Below are positions 16,949 through 23,986 of a stretch of DNA of 36,008 nucleotides, in pieces. Under the pieces are notes generated by a model. That model searched no databases. It had not been told where the DNA came from and saw only the letters and a list, made by a program, of their open reading frames with translations. Position 1 is the stretch's first letter, and every line of letters begins with the position of its first letter. The stretch lies in NCBI GenBank assembly GCA_011960625.1, contig BLMJ01000135.1:1-36008 (forward strand), in the 5' to 3' direction. The DNA comes from Lachnospiraceae bacterium. Its GTDB lineage: Bacteria > Bacillota > Clostridia > Lachnospirales > Lachnospiraceae. The position numbers were made by a program, and so were the translations under genes.

Positions 16949-16979
16949 TTTCGCAGAGGATGATACTCTGCGAAATTTT
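16945..16979. repeat. Operon-distal inverted repeat (putative recombinase site D)
   Basis: This is a perfect 14-bp dyad: arms AAAATTTCGCAGAG (16945-16958) and CTCTGCGAAATTTT (16966-16979) around the 7-bp spacer GATGATA (16959-16965). Its inner 26 bases (16949-16974) match site P in the opposite direction. The layout, arms of about 10-14 bp around a short asymmetric core, is that of a tyrosine recombinase target. Confidence 0.85.
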
Positions 16980-17011
16980 AGTTTAAGATATCCGCAAAGA
17001 TCATTCTAAAC

Positions 17012-17064
17012 AAAAAAGGAATAGCTGTAATTGACCCTTTCGTCATTACAGCTATTCCTTTTTT
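17012..17064. terminator. Strong bidirectional intrinsic terminator outside the invertible segment
   Basis: A perfect 14-bp stem (GGAATAGCTGTAAT 17018-17031 / ATTACAGCTATTCC 17045-17058) with a 13-base loop is flanked by six A and six T. On the minus strand it ends the DUF2752/rnf transcript before the polysaccharide promoter. On the plus strand it would stop the invertible promoter when flipped. Confidence 0.88.
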
Positions 17065-17099
17065 GTTCACAAAACACTTAAATTATAAAAAGCAAGCTA

Positions 17100-17585
17100 T
17101 CAAAAATAACCCAGTCGATTCCACACACCCCTCAACAAATTCCCCTCATAATAACTCATCGGCGGCTTCCCCGGAAAATCCTTAACCATCCTCCATATAT
17201 AATAAAGAATCATAAAAACCAAAAGCAAGCTAAACAAAAGCTTTAAGCCCTCCCCCATCTTGCGTTTACAAATGTAGCGGTTCCAGCAAAAAACCCCTGC
17301 ATACCCGACAATCAAGTAAATAAAGGGATGCAGCAGGAACGCTTGCGCAAAATCACCTCTAAGCAAAAGAAAACCAGCCCTCGTCAACCCGCACCCCGGA
17401 CATGGCAGCCCCGTAATCACCACCATAGGACAAAGACTATACAGATAATTTTTCCCAACTACAAAATAGGCGATTATCAACATAATCGCCCATTTAACAG
17501 CCTTCATATCTTCCCATAACAGCATGACAGCATCATAGACCGTCTCTTTCAAAGTACGTCTCATATTAATTCCACACTTCTCCAT
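17100..17585 (-). CDS. DUF2752 domain membrane protein
   Basis: This 161-residue protein has about three to four membrane segments and the DUF2752 signature CPMVVITGLPCPGCGLTRAG (about residues 52-71), with the conserved Cys-rich PCPGCGLTR. The family is widespread in Bacteria but its function is not known to me; the CxxC pair suggests metal or redox chemistry in the membrane. AAGGA precedes the ATG by about 6 bases. It is the last gene downstream of rnfB in the same direction, about 100 bases away, with a hairpin in between (17607-17648), and it ends just before the strong terminator at 17012-17064. Confidence 0.85.
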   Translation of the reverse strand: MEKCGINMRRTLKETVYDAVMLLWEDMKAVKWAIMLIIAYFVVGKNYLYSLCPMVVITGLPCPGCGLTRAGFLLLRGDFAQAFLLHPFIYLIVGYAGVFCWNRYICKRKMGEGLKLLFSLLLVFMILYYIWRMVKDFPGKPPMSYYEGNLLRGVWNRLGYF

Positions 17586-17606
17586 CTGTCATCCTTCAAA
17601 AATTCT

Positions 17607-17648
17607 GACTGTGCAGCTAAAATCAATCCCCAAACTAACTGCACAGTC
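17607..17648 (-). terminator. Hairpin after rnfB, possible weak terminator
   Basis: A perfect 10-bp inverted repeat (GACTGTGCAG 17607-17616 / CTGCACAGTC 17639-17648) has a 22-base loop. On the minus strand it is followed by AGAATTTTTG. The T-run is short and the loop long, so it could be a partial terminator or an mRNA-stabilising hairpin between rnfB and the DUF2752 gene. Confidence 0.4.
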
Positions 17649-17686
17649 AAAGCTGTTTATATAAAAACCCCCAAACTTCAAAGCTC

Positions 17687-18478
17687 CTACAAAATAATCT
17701 TCTTCGGACACTTCTCAGCGCACTTGCCGCAATCTGTACATTTCTCCGGATCAATATGCGCAACATTACCTTCCACCTTAATCGCATCAGACTCACAGAC
17801 CTTCTCACACATCTTACATCCGATACATCCAACGGAACAAGCCTTCATTACATCCTTACCTTTATCTCTGGAGCTGCACTGCACCAGATGCTTCTGGTCA
17901 TAGGGAACAAGCTCAATCAGCTTCTTCGGACATACGGCAATACACTTTCCGCATGCTTTACATGCATCCTTATCCACAAGGGCAATTCCGTCCACGATAT
18001 GAATTGCATCAAAAGGACAAGCCTTCACACAGCTTCCTTCGCCAAGGCACCCATAATTACAGGACTTAGGTCCCCCTGCCTGCATCATATTCACCATAAT
18101 ACAGTCATTCAGGCCGTGATACTCATAATCCTTTCCTGCCTTATCACAGGTTCCTCCGCACTTCACAAACGCAACCTGACGTACGCTGTTGCCGGCTTCC
18201 ACGCCCATAATAGCGCCAATCTTTTCTGCCACTGGCGCGCCGCCTACCGGACATCCGCTAATCTCCGCCTCGCCCTTGACAATCGCCGCCGCAAGGCCGG
18301 AACATCCTGCATAACCACAGCCGCCGCAGTTATTTCCAGGAAGCACTCCTGTGATGGCTTCCTCTCTCTCGTCTACTTCTACCGCAAATTTCTTGCCTGC
18401 GACTCCCAGGAACACACCAATGAACAAACCGGTGCCGCCCACAATCACAGCAGCAATTATAATACCTGTAACACTCAT
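17687..18478 (-). CDS. rnfB: Rnf complex subunit B (iron-sulfur electron transfer subunit)
   Basis: This 263-residue protein enters the membrane with one N-terminal segment (GIIIAAVIVGGTGLFIGVFL) and carries many Fe-S clusters on the cytosolic side. The first binding motif is NCGGCGYAGC followed by a later Cys in SGCPVGG. Ferredoxin-type sets follow: CLGEGSCVKACP, CKACGKCIAVCP, CIGCKMCEKVCE and CTDCGKCAEKCP. Such multi-cluster RnfB proteins are typical of Clostridia and likely take electrons from reduced ferredoxin. It is the last gene of the canonical order rnfCDGEAB, 14 bases after rnfA. Confidence 0.95.
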   Translation of the reverse strand: MSVTGIIIAAVIVGGTGLFIGVFLGVAGKKFAVEVDEREEAITGVLPGNNCGGCGYAGCSGLAAAIVKGEAEISGCPVGGAPVAEKIGAIMGVEAGNSVRQVAFVKCGGTCDKAGKDYEYHGLNDCIMVNMMQAGGPKSCNYGCLGEGSCVKACPFDAIHIVDGIALVDKDACKACGKCIAVCPKKLIELVPYDQKHLVQCSSRDKGKDVMKACSVGCIGCKMCEKVCESDAIKVEGNVAHIDPEKCTDCGKCAEKCPKKIIL

Positions 18479-18492
18479 CGTTACGCCCCTTC

Positions 18493-19068
18493 CTATATGA
18501 GTCCTGAGAATCCACAGAACGCAATCGCCATAAGAGTTGCTGTTACCAGCACGATTGGCGTCCCCTGGAAGGACTCTGAAATGTCATTGTACTCAATCTT
18601 CTCACGGATTCCCGCCATGATCACGATTGCGATCAGGAATCCAATAGAGGTTCCAATACCATAGATTACACCTTGAAGGATACTATACTCTTTCTGTACA
18701 TTGGTCAACGCAACACCGAGTACAGCACAGTTTGTCGTAATCAAAGGCAGATACACACCAAGCGCATTGTAAAGCGGCGGCATTGCCTTCTTAAGGAACA
18801 TCTCCACGAACTGAACCAACGCCGCAATAATCAGGATGAATACAATCGTCTGCAAATATTCAAATCCCAGCGGCGACAATATAAACTTATAGATCAGACC
18901 TGTTACAAGTGAAGCGATTGTGATAACGAACACTACCGCTCCGCCCATGCCGGCTGCCGTATCTACCTTCTTGGATACACCAAGGAACGGGCAAATCCCC
19001 AAGAACTGGCTGAGTACAACGTTATTCACAAGGGCTGATCCAATTGCAATAATCAATAATTCTTTCAT
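18493..19068 (-). CDS. rnfA: Rnf complex subunit A (integral membrane)
   Basis: This 191-residue subunit has about six membrane segments. It begins KELLIIAIGSALVNNVVLSQ and contains FLGICPFLGVSKK, with the conserved Cys between membrane halves, and LITTNCAVLGVAL in the second half; the paired Cys bind the intramembrane Fe-S cluster shared with RnfE. The length is normal (about 190-195). It lies 13 bases after rnfE and 14 bases before rnfB. Confidence 0.95.
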   Translation of the reverse strand: MKELLIIAIGSALVNNVVLSQFLGICPFLGVSKKVDTAAGMGGAVVFVITIASLVTGLIYKFILSPLGFEYLQTIVFILIIAALVQFVEMFLKKAMPPLYNALGVYLPLITTNCAVLGVALTNVQKEYSILQGVIYGIGTSIGFLIAIVIMAGIREKIEYNDISESFQGTPIVLVTATLMAIAFCGFSGLI

Positions 19069-19081
19069 CTATGTACCCCTC

Positions 19082-19807
19082 CTACTTTTCATTTCCCGTC
19101 GGGAAAACTTTACCGCTGCACGCACCATTGCCGCAGGAAGCACATCCTTCTCCACATCCTGCTGATTCCACAACTTTCTTTCCTTTTTTAGCCGCATTGT
19201 TCTTCACCTTATTCTGCAAAGCTACAAGGAATGCCAGCACCAGAAATGCTCCCGGAGGAAGAATGAATATGGTAACAGGCACGTAACCGCCCTTTCCTGC
19301 CGCTGCATCCGCAAGGGGAAGAAGCTGCTGTCCAAAGATTGCACCTGTACCAATCACTTCACGGACAATACCAATAGCAGTCAGGCCCACGGTAAAGCCA
19401 AGTCCCATACCGATACCATCAAAGATGGACGGCAAGACAGGGTTCTTAGAGGCATAACTCTCAGCACGGCCAAGAATAATACAGTTTACCACAATCAGCG
19501 GAATGTAAATTCCAAGAGACGCATACAGACTCGGAACAAAACCTTCCAGCAGGAACTGTACAATGGTTACGAAGGATGCCACTACTACGATAAACGCCGG
19601 CATTCTGACAGAATCCGGAATCACCTTACGCAGCATAGAAATCAGCATATTTGACAGTACAAGTACAACCGTCGTAGAGAGGCCCATACCTATACCGTTT
19701 ATGGCGGACGTCGTTACCGCCAGGGTCGGACACATACCCAACATCAGCACGAAGGTAGGGTTTTCTTTGACCAGACCGTTATAAATTCTTTCGGTACAAT
19801 TATTCAT
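19082..19807 (-). CDS. rnfE: Rnf complex subunit E (integral membrane), with Cys-rich C-terminal tail
   Basis: This 241-residue paralogue of RnfA starts NNCTERIYNGLVKENPTFVL and has the conserved MLGMCPTLAVTTSAINGIGM and IPLIVVNCIILGRAE, which hold the two Cys of the RnfA/RnfE intramembrane cluster. About six membrane segments follow the family plan. After the last one comes a charged linker (KKGKKVV) and a Cys-rich tail, GCGEGCASCGNGACSGK, with four Cys. AGGAGG precedes the ATG. The tail is extra to the membrane core and may bind a metal or Fe-S cluster on the cytosolic side; that is inference. Confidence 0.95.
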   Translation of the reverse strand: MNNCTERIYNGLVKENPTFVLMLGMCPTLAVTTSAINGIGMGLSTTVVLVLSNMLISMLRKVIPDSVRMPAFIVVVASFVTIVQFLLEGFVPSLYASLGIYIPLIVVNCIILGRAESYASKNPVLPSIFDGIGMGLGFTVGLTAIGIVREVIGTGAIFGQQLLPLADAAAGKGGYVPVTIFILPPGAFLVLAFLVALQNKVKNNAAKKGKKVVESAGCGEGCASCGNGACSGKVFPTGNEK

Positions 19808-19818
19808 CTTTCTACCTC

Positions 19819-20400
19819 CTATTGAAATGCAGCCTGATAATATCCAAGGGCCGCATTAACGGCTCCCGTCACGGATCTTGACGTAATGGTCGCGCCGCTC
19901 AATGCGTCGATGGGCTCCCCGTCCCCGCCATCCTTAGATACCACAAACTTCTCTGTCTGTTTTCCTTCATATTGTCCATAGAACGAAGCCTCAGTCGCCT
20001 TCATTCCAAGACCAGCCGTCTCGTTGATAGACAGGATGGAGACTCCGTTCACTGTGCCGTCGCTGGTAATGCCCACAGTAACTTGGATACTTCCTCCGAA
20101 TCCATCCTTATCCGTCGCCGTAACTACATAACCTGCGTCGCCTACGGTGCAGGCTTCATCGATCGTACCGTTTACTCCCATATCAGAAAGCGCCTGCTCT
20201 GCCGCCGCCTGGTCAAGCTCCACCTGCTCAAAATCGCTGATGTCAGCCTCCGGAAATACCTTCTGCCATGCCTCTTTCTTCTCTGTTTCTTTTGCCTGGG
20301 CAATGGGAGCCTTCGTGACCTCATAAACCAGCCCAAGTCCAAGACCTGCAACCAGTGTGATCATCGTCAGAATTAATGTATTTTTCACTATTTTATTCAT
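19819..20400 (-). CDS. rnfG: Rnf complex subunit G (covalent FMN subunit)
   Basis: This 193-residue protein has one N-terminal membrane segment (TLILTMITLVAGLGLGLVYE) and an extracytoplasmic FMN-binding domain. The flavinylation motif is DALSGATITS, with Thr171 as the expected FMN attachment residue, added by ApbE (980-1972). The region AGLGMKATEASFYGQYEGK is also typical for the fold. Its start overlaps the rnfD stop by one base, so translation is coupled. RnfG passes electrons across the outer face of the Rnf complex. Confidence 0.95.
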   Translation of the reverse strand: MNKIVKNTLILTMITLVAGLGLGLVYEVTKAPIAQAKETEKKEAWQKVFPEADISDFEQVELDQAAAEQALSDMGVNGTIDEACTVGDAGYVVTATDKDGFGGSIQVTVGITSDGTVNGVSILSINETAGLGMKATEASFYGQYEGKQTEKFVVSKDGGDGEPIDALSGATITSRSVTGAVNAALGYYQAAFQ

Positions 20401-21350
20401 TATTTCTCTCCTCCTTTACCAAATGGTTTTGGAAGAGTAGCCTTCTCGATCAACGGTACTAAAAGGTTACTAATGATGATCGCATAAGATACACCTTCCG
20501 CGGAACCGCCAAAGAGACGGAACAGGCCTGTCAGGATACCAAGGAGCGCACCGTAGACAAGCTGGCCTTTCTTTGTGATCGGTGAAGTTACATAATCGGT
20601 TGCCATAAACCATGCACCCAGCATCAGGCCGCCTCCGCACAGATGTGCGGTAATATACTGCGGATCAAAAAATCCTACCTCTGGATTCGCAAACTGCCCG
20701 AAGATACCGATGAATATGACAAAGGTCACAATATAGGTCCCCGGAATCCGAAGGTCAATAATCCCCATCAGAATCAGGAAAATAGCTCCGATGATAATCG
20801 CAATCACCGAGGTCTCGCCAATGGTTCCCGGAATCTGTCCAATCAGCATGCTCATGCTGTCCACCATCTCACCGCTCTTTAGCTGTGCCAGCGGTGTCGG
20901 CCCTGACACGCCGTCATGGATAAATGTCGTCATCTGGCTGGTAAATGAGATTAACAGAAAGCACCTTGCTCCAAGGGCCGGGTTCATGAAGTTCTGTCCC
21001 AGACCTCCAAAGAGCTGCTTTACAATCAAAATTGCAAAGACACCGCCGATTACGCCCATCCACCACGGCGCGGATGCCGGCATATTCAGACCAAGCAGCA
21101 ATCCGGTAACCACTGCGCTATAGTCATTGATGGTAATCTTTTTATGCATTAATTTCTCATATATGTATTCCGTCAGTACCGCAGATGCTGTCGTACAAAT
21201 CAGCATCACAAGGGCTGACACTCCAAAGTTCCATACACCGAAAGCTGAAGCCGGCAGCAGCGCAATCGTCACATAGAGCATAATCTTGCTTGAAGTAACT
21301 TTGGAACGAATGTGTGGTGAAGATGACATTTTTAACTTGTTCTCACTCAC
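20400..21350 (-). CDS. rnfD: Rnf complex subunit D (integral membrane, covalent FMN)
   Basis: This 316-residue subunit has about eight to ten membrane segments and the conserved GGLGQNFMNPALGARCFLLI. The FMN attachment motif is SGPTPLA, with Thr152 as the likely modified residue. The start is a GTG at 21348-21350, preceded by AGAGGTG at a normal distance. RnfD forms part of the ion path of the complex; whether this Rnf moves Na+ or H+ cannot be decided by eye. It follows rnfC by 39 bases. Confidence 0.95.
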   Translation of the reverse strand: MSENKLKMSSSPHIRSKVTSSKIMLYVTIALLPASAFGVWNFGVSALVMLICTTASAVLTEYIYEKLMHKKITINDYSAVVTGLLLGLNMPASAPWWMGVIGGVFAILIVKQLFGGLGQNFMNPALGARCFLLISFTSQMTTFIHDGVSGPTPLAQLKSGEMVDSMSMLIGQIPGTIGETSVIAIIIGAIFLILMGIIDLRIPGTYIVTFVIFIGIFGQFANPEVGFFDPQYITAHLCGGGLMLGAWFMATDYVTSPITKKGQLVYGALLGILTGLFRLFGGSAEGVSYAIIISNLLVPLIEKATLPKPFGKGGEK

Positions 21351-21389
21351 GTTTGTTCACCTCTTCCTCTCTTTTCATTTCTTATATCT

Positions 21390-22709
21390 TTACTTCTTCT
21401 TGCGGTTGGCCAGCGCAATCTTTCTCATGGATCCGATTGCCTGCTTCAGCGGACGCTTTGCAGGGCATACAAAACTGCAGGAACCACATTCCATACACTC
21501 TAACCCTTCAAATTTCGTAAATGTTGCCTCGTCATGGTGCTCTGCATAATCTGCAAGTCTTGACGGAATCAAACGGCTTGGACAGGCATCCACACAGCGG
21601 CCGCAGTTAATACATGCTGTCGGCTCAAACTCTGCGACTTCATCCTTCGTAAGGCAGAGAATAGAAGATGAGGTCTTCGTGATCGGTACATCCAGCGAAA
21701 ACATAGAGAAGCCCATCATTGGTCCTCCGGAGATTACCTTCTCAGGCTCACTCTTATATCCGCCTGCCGCCTCAATCAGCTCTGCCTGATTCAGCCCAAA
21801 AGGAACACGGAAATTCCCCGGGGCGTTCACAGCGTCGCCGCTTACAGTGGTCACACGGTCCATAGACGGTTTTCCTTCTGCTACAGCCTCATAGATGCTA
21901 ATCATCGTTGCAACGTTATCAACCACACATCCAGCATCTGCCGGAAGCATAGCAGAATTAATAGCCCTTCCGGTCGTCGCATAGATTAACTGACGCTCAC
22001 CGCCTTGAGGATACTTAGTTTTAAGCGCGAGCACCTCTATGCGTGGCTCATCCTTAGTCAGCTCTTTTAATTTCTCAATACAATCCGGCTTATTATCCTC
22101 CACCCCAAAGATGCCCTTTGCATTATCAAAAAGCTTAAGGATAATCTTCATGCCGCCTACCAGCTTCTCTGGTATCTCCAGCATACATCTGTAATCTGCT
22201 GTGATATATGGTTCACATTCTGCACAGTTTGCTATAATATAATCAATCTTATCCGGTTCCTTAGGTGAAAGTTTCACTTTGGTGGGGAAACCTGCGCCTC
22301 CCATACCAACCACTCCGGCAGTACCAATCGTGTTCAGTATCTCTTCCTTCGTCATCTCCTCAAGTGGCTTGACAGCCGGATACTCCACCTCTTCATATTC
22401 ACCGTCGTTCTCGATCACAATACTGTTGACCGTTCCCCCTGTCGGGTTTAAGTGAGGAACAATCGCTTTCACCTTTCCAGAAACCGACGCATAAATTGGA
22501 GCAGACACAAACCCTCCGGCTTCTGCAATCATCTGGCCCTTTAAGACACGATCACCGACTGCTACTACCGGATTGGCAGGAGCACCGATATGTTGAGAAA
22601 CCGGATACACCAGATCCCCTTTGGGTTTTACTTCGACAATCGCCTTATCTTTCGCCAGGCTTTTGCCGTCATCCGGGTGGATTCCACCCTTAAACGTTAA
22701 CAATGCCAT
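21390..22709 (-). CDS. rnfC: Rnf complex subunit C (NADH-binding, FMN, 4Fe-4S)
   Basis: This 439-residue peripheral subunit carries the NAD(H)/FMN site related to complex I NuoF (GTAGVVGMGGAGFPTKVKLS, about residues 131-150) and the following IDYIIANCAECEPYITADYR. Two 4Fe-4S motifs lie near the C-terminus: CINCGRCVDACP and CMECGSCSFVCP. It is the first gene of rnfCDGEAB. The ATG follows a purine-rich site (AAGGAAGGA, further upstream than usual, and AAGGG). With ferredoxin and NAD+ it couples electron flow to ion transport, the main energy step of many acetogens and gut Clostridia. Confidence 0.95.
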   Translation of the reverse strand: MALLTFKGGIHPDDGKSLAKDKAIVEVKPKGDLVYPVSQHIGAPANPVVAVGDRVLKGQMIAEAGGFVSAPIYASVSGKVKAIVPHLNPTGGTVNSIVIENDGEYEEVEYPAVKPLEEMTKEEILNTIGTAGVVGMGGAGFPTKVKLSPKEPDKIDYIIANCAECEPYITADYRCMLEIPEKLVGGMKIILKLFDNAKGIFGVEDNKPDCIEKLKELTKDEPRIEVLALKTKYPQGGERQLIYATTGRAINSAMLPADAGCVVDNVATMISIYEAVAEGKPSMDRVTTVSGDAVNAPGNFRVPFGLNQAELIEAAGGYKSEPEKVISGGPMMGFSMFSLDVPITKTSSSILCLTKDEVAEFEPTACINCGRCVDACPSRLIPSRLADYAEHHDEATFTKFEGLECMECGSCSFVCPAKRPLKQAIGSMRKIALANRKKK

Positions 22710-22789
22710 CCCTTTATCCTTCCTTCCTATTTTCTCTTTTTATACTATACAACAAAATCCCCTATTGATCTAGTAGATTCCAGTATTTC

Positions 22790-22818
22790 CTTGTATATTT
22801 CCCCGAACATCTTGTCGA
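22790..22818 (-). promoter_or_regulatory. Candidate promoter of the rnf operon
   Basis: TCGACA (22813-22818) and TACAAG (22790-22795) are 17 bases apart on the minus strand, about 80 bases before rnfC. A second possible -10, TATAGT, lies nearer to the gene (about 22742-22747) but lacks a good -35. No riboswitch or Rex-type palindrome was recognised in this gap. Confidence 0.35.
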
Positions 22819-22838
22819 ATTTTTAACGGAACAGACGC

Positions 22839-22872
22839 AAAAAAAGGATAGAACCTTTGAAGGGTCCTATCC
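22839..22872 (-). terminator. Intrinsic terminator after the S1-domain gene
   Basis: On the minus strand a 10-bp stem with one G-T pair (GGATAGGACC / GGTTCTATCC) and a 7-base loop is followed by seven T (22839-22845). It closes the rpiR-to-S1 gene cluster before the rnf promoter region. Confidence 0.85.
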
Positions 22873-22900
22873 CTATACATATACGCAATTCAGCTTTTTA

Positions 22901-23986
22901 TTACTCTGTATCGTCTGCAGATGAACCCTCAGATGAGCTCTCCAAAACTTTCATACTAAGGCTGATCTTCTTCTCCGCAACATTCAAATCCACAATCTTT
23001 GCCGTAATCTCCTGACCTACAGACAGCACGTCTGAAGGCTTATCCACATGCGCCCTTGCAATCTGAGAAACATGAAGTAATGCGTCAACGCCCGGAGCCA
23101 GCTCAATAAATGCACCGAAATCTGTCATCCTTGCCACTCTTCCTTCAATCACAGTTCCCACTGCAAAATTCTCTGCAGCATTCGCCCATGGATTGCTCTC
23201 TGGGAATTTCAGGCTGAGTGCAATCTTGGTGTCGTGAATCTCCTTAATCATGACTTCCAGCTTCTCGCCAACCTTGAATACCTTCTTAGGATTCTCAACA
23301 CGTCCCCAAGACATCTCTGAGATATGAAGAAGTCCGTCGACTCCTCCCAGATCCACAAACGCACCGAAATCTGTTACATTCTTAACAGTACCTTCCATCC
23401 TGTCGCCTGTTTGAATCCTTGCAAAAAGCTCTTTCTGCTTTTCTGCACGCTCTGCAACAAGCAACTGTCTTCTGTCACCGATTACACGGTTTCTTCTCGG
23501 ATTGAACTCACTGATTACAAACTCAATCTCCTGTCCCTGATACTTGCTCAGATCCTTCTCATACGTATCAGAAACCAGACTCGCCGGGATAAATACCCTT
23601 GCTTCTTCGACTACGACGCTCAATCCGCCTCCGAGAATCTGCGCAACAGGAGCCTTTAATACTTCGTGATTCTCAAACGCTTCCTTAAGCCTCTCATTGC
23701 CCTTCTCGGCAGCAAGCCTTTTGTACGTCAATAACACCTGACCTTCGCCATCATTAACCTTCAAGACCTTCGCAGTCATGGCGTCCCCCACTGACACCAT
23801 CGTAGTCAGATCTGCATTCGTCTCGTTCGTGTACTCGCTTCTTGTGATGATACCGTCTGCCTTGTAACCTATATTCAAGATGATTTCATCGGGCTTCACA
23901 TCGATGACAGTACCATCTACAACCTCTCCATTTCTTATTGTCTTGAAAGACTCTTCCAACATTTGTTCAAAAGTTAATTCTGACAT
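22901..23986 (-). CDS. S1 RNA-binding domain protein (ribosomal protein S1-like)
   Basis: This 361-residue protein contains four S1 (OB-fold) domains. The first starts about residue 16 (GEVVDGTVIDVKPDEIILNI), the second is more divergent (KAPVAQILGGGLSVVVEEAR), the third and fourth are the best conserved (GDRMEGTVKNVTDFGAFVDL and GTVIEGRVARMTDFGAFIEL). It ends with a short Ser/Glu/Asp tail. GGAGG lies 9 bases before the ATG at 23984-23986. Clostridial S1 proteins are shorter than the six-domain E. coli S1 and are often fused to IspH; here it is a separate frame whose start overlaps the end of ispH by 20 bases. It likely helps mRNA binding in translation. Confidence 0.9.
   Translation of the reverse strand: MSELTFEQMLEESFKTIRNGEVVDGTVIDVKPDEIILNIGYKADGIITRSEYTNETNADLTTMVSVGDAMTAKVLKVNDGEGQVLLTYKRLAAEKGNERLKEAFENHEVLKAPVAQILGGGLSVVVEEARVFIPASLVSDTYEKDLSKYQGQEIEFVISEFNPRRNRVIGDRRQLLVAERAEKQKELFARIQTGDRMEGTVKNVTDFGAFVDLGGVDGLLHISEMSWGRVENPKKVFKVGEKLEVMIKEIHDTKIALSLKFPESNPWANAAENFAVGTVIEGRVARMTDFGAFIELAPGVDALLHVSQIARAHVDKPSDVLSVGQEITAKIVDLNVAEKKISLSMKVLESSSEGSSADDTE

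Noticed and set aside
16213-17585. A recombinase gene next to the inverton.
   Set aside because: No frame in this interval or elsewhere in the window has tyrosine or serine recombinase motifs, so it must be in trans if the inverton is active.
17756-18664. Long plus-strand open frame (about 300 codons) opposite rnfB and rnfA.
   Set aside because: It is antisense to highly conserved Fe-S motifs, lacks recognisable domains and has no good start site.
22710-22838. Riboswitch or Rex-type operator before rnfC.
   Set aside because: No conserved riboswitch core or TTGTGA-type palindrome was found; only a weak promoter is supported.
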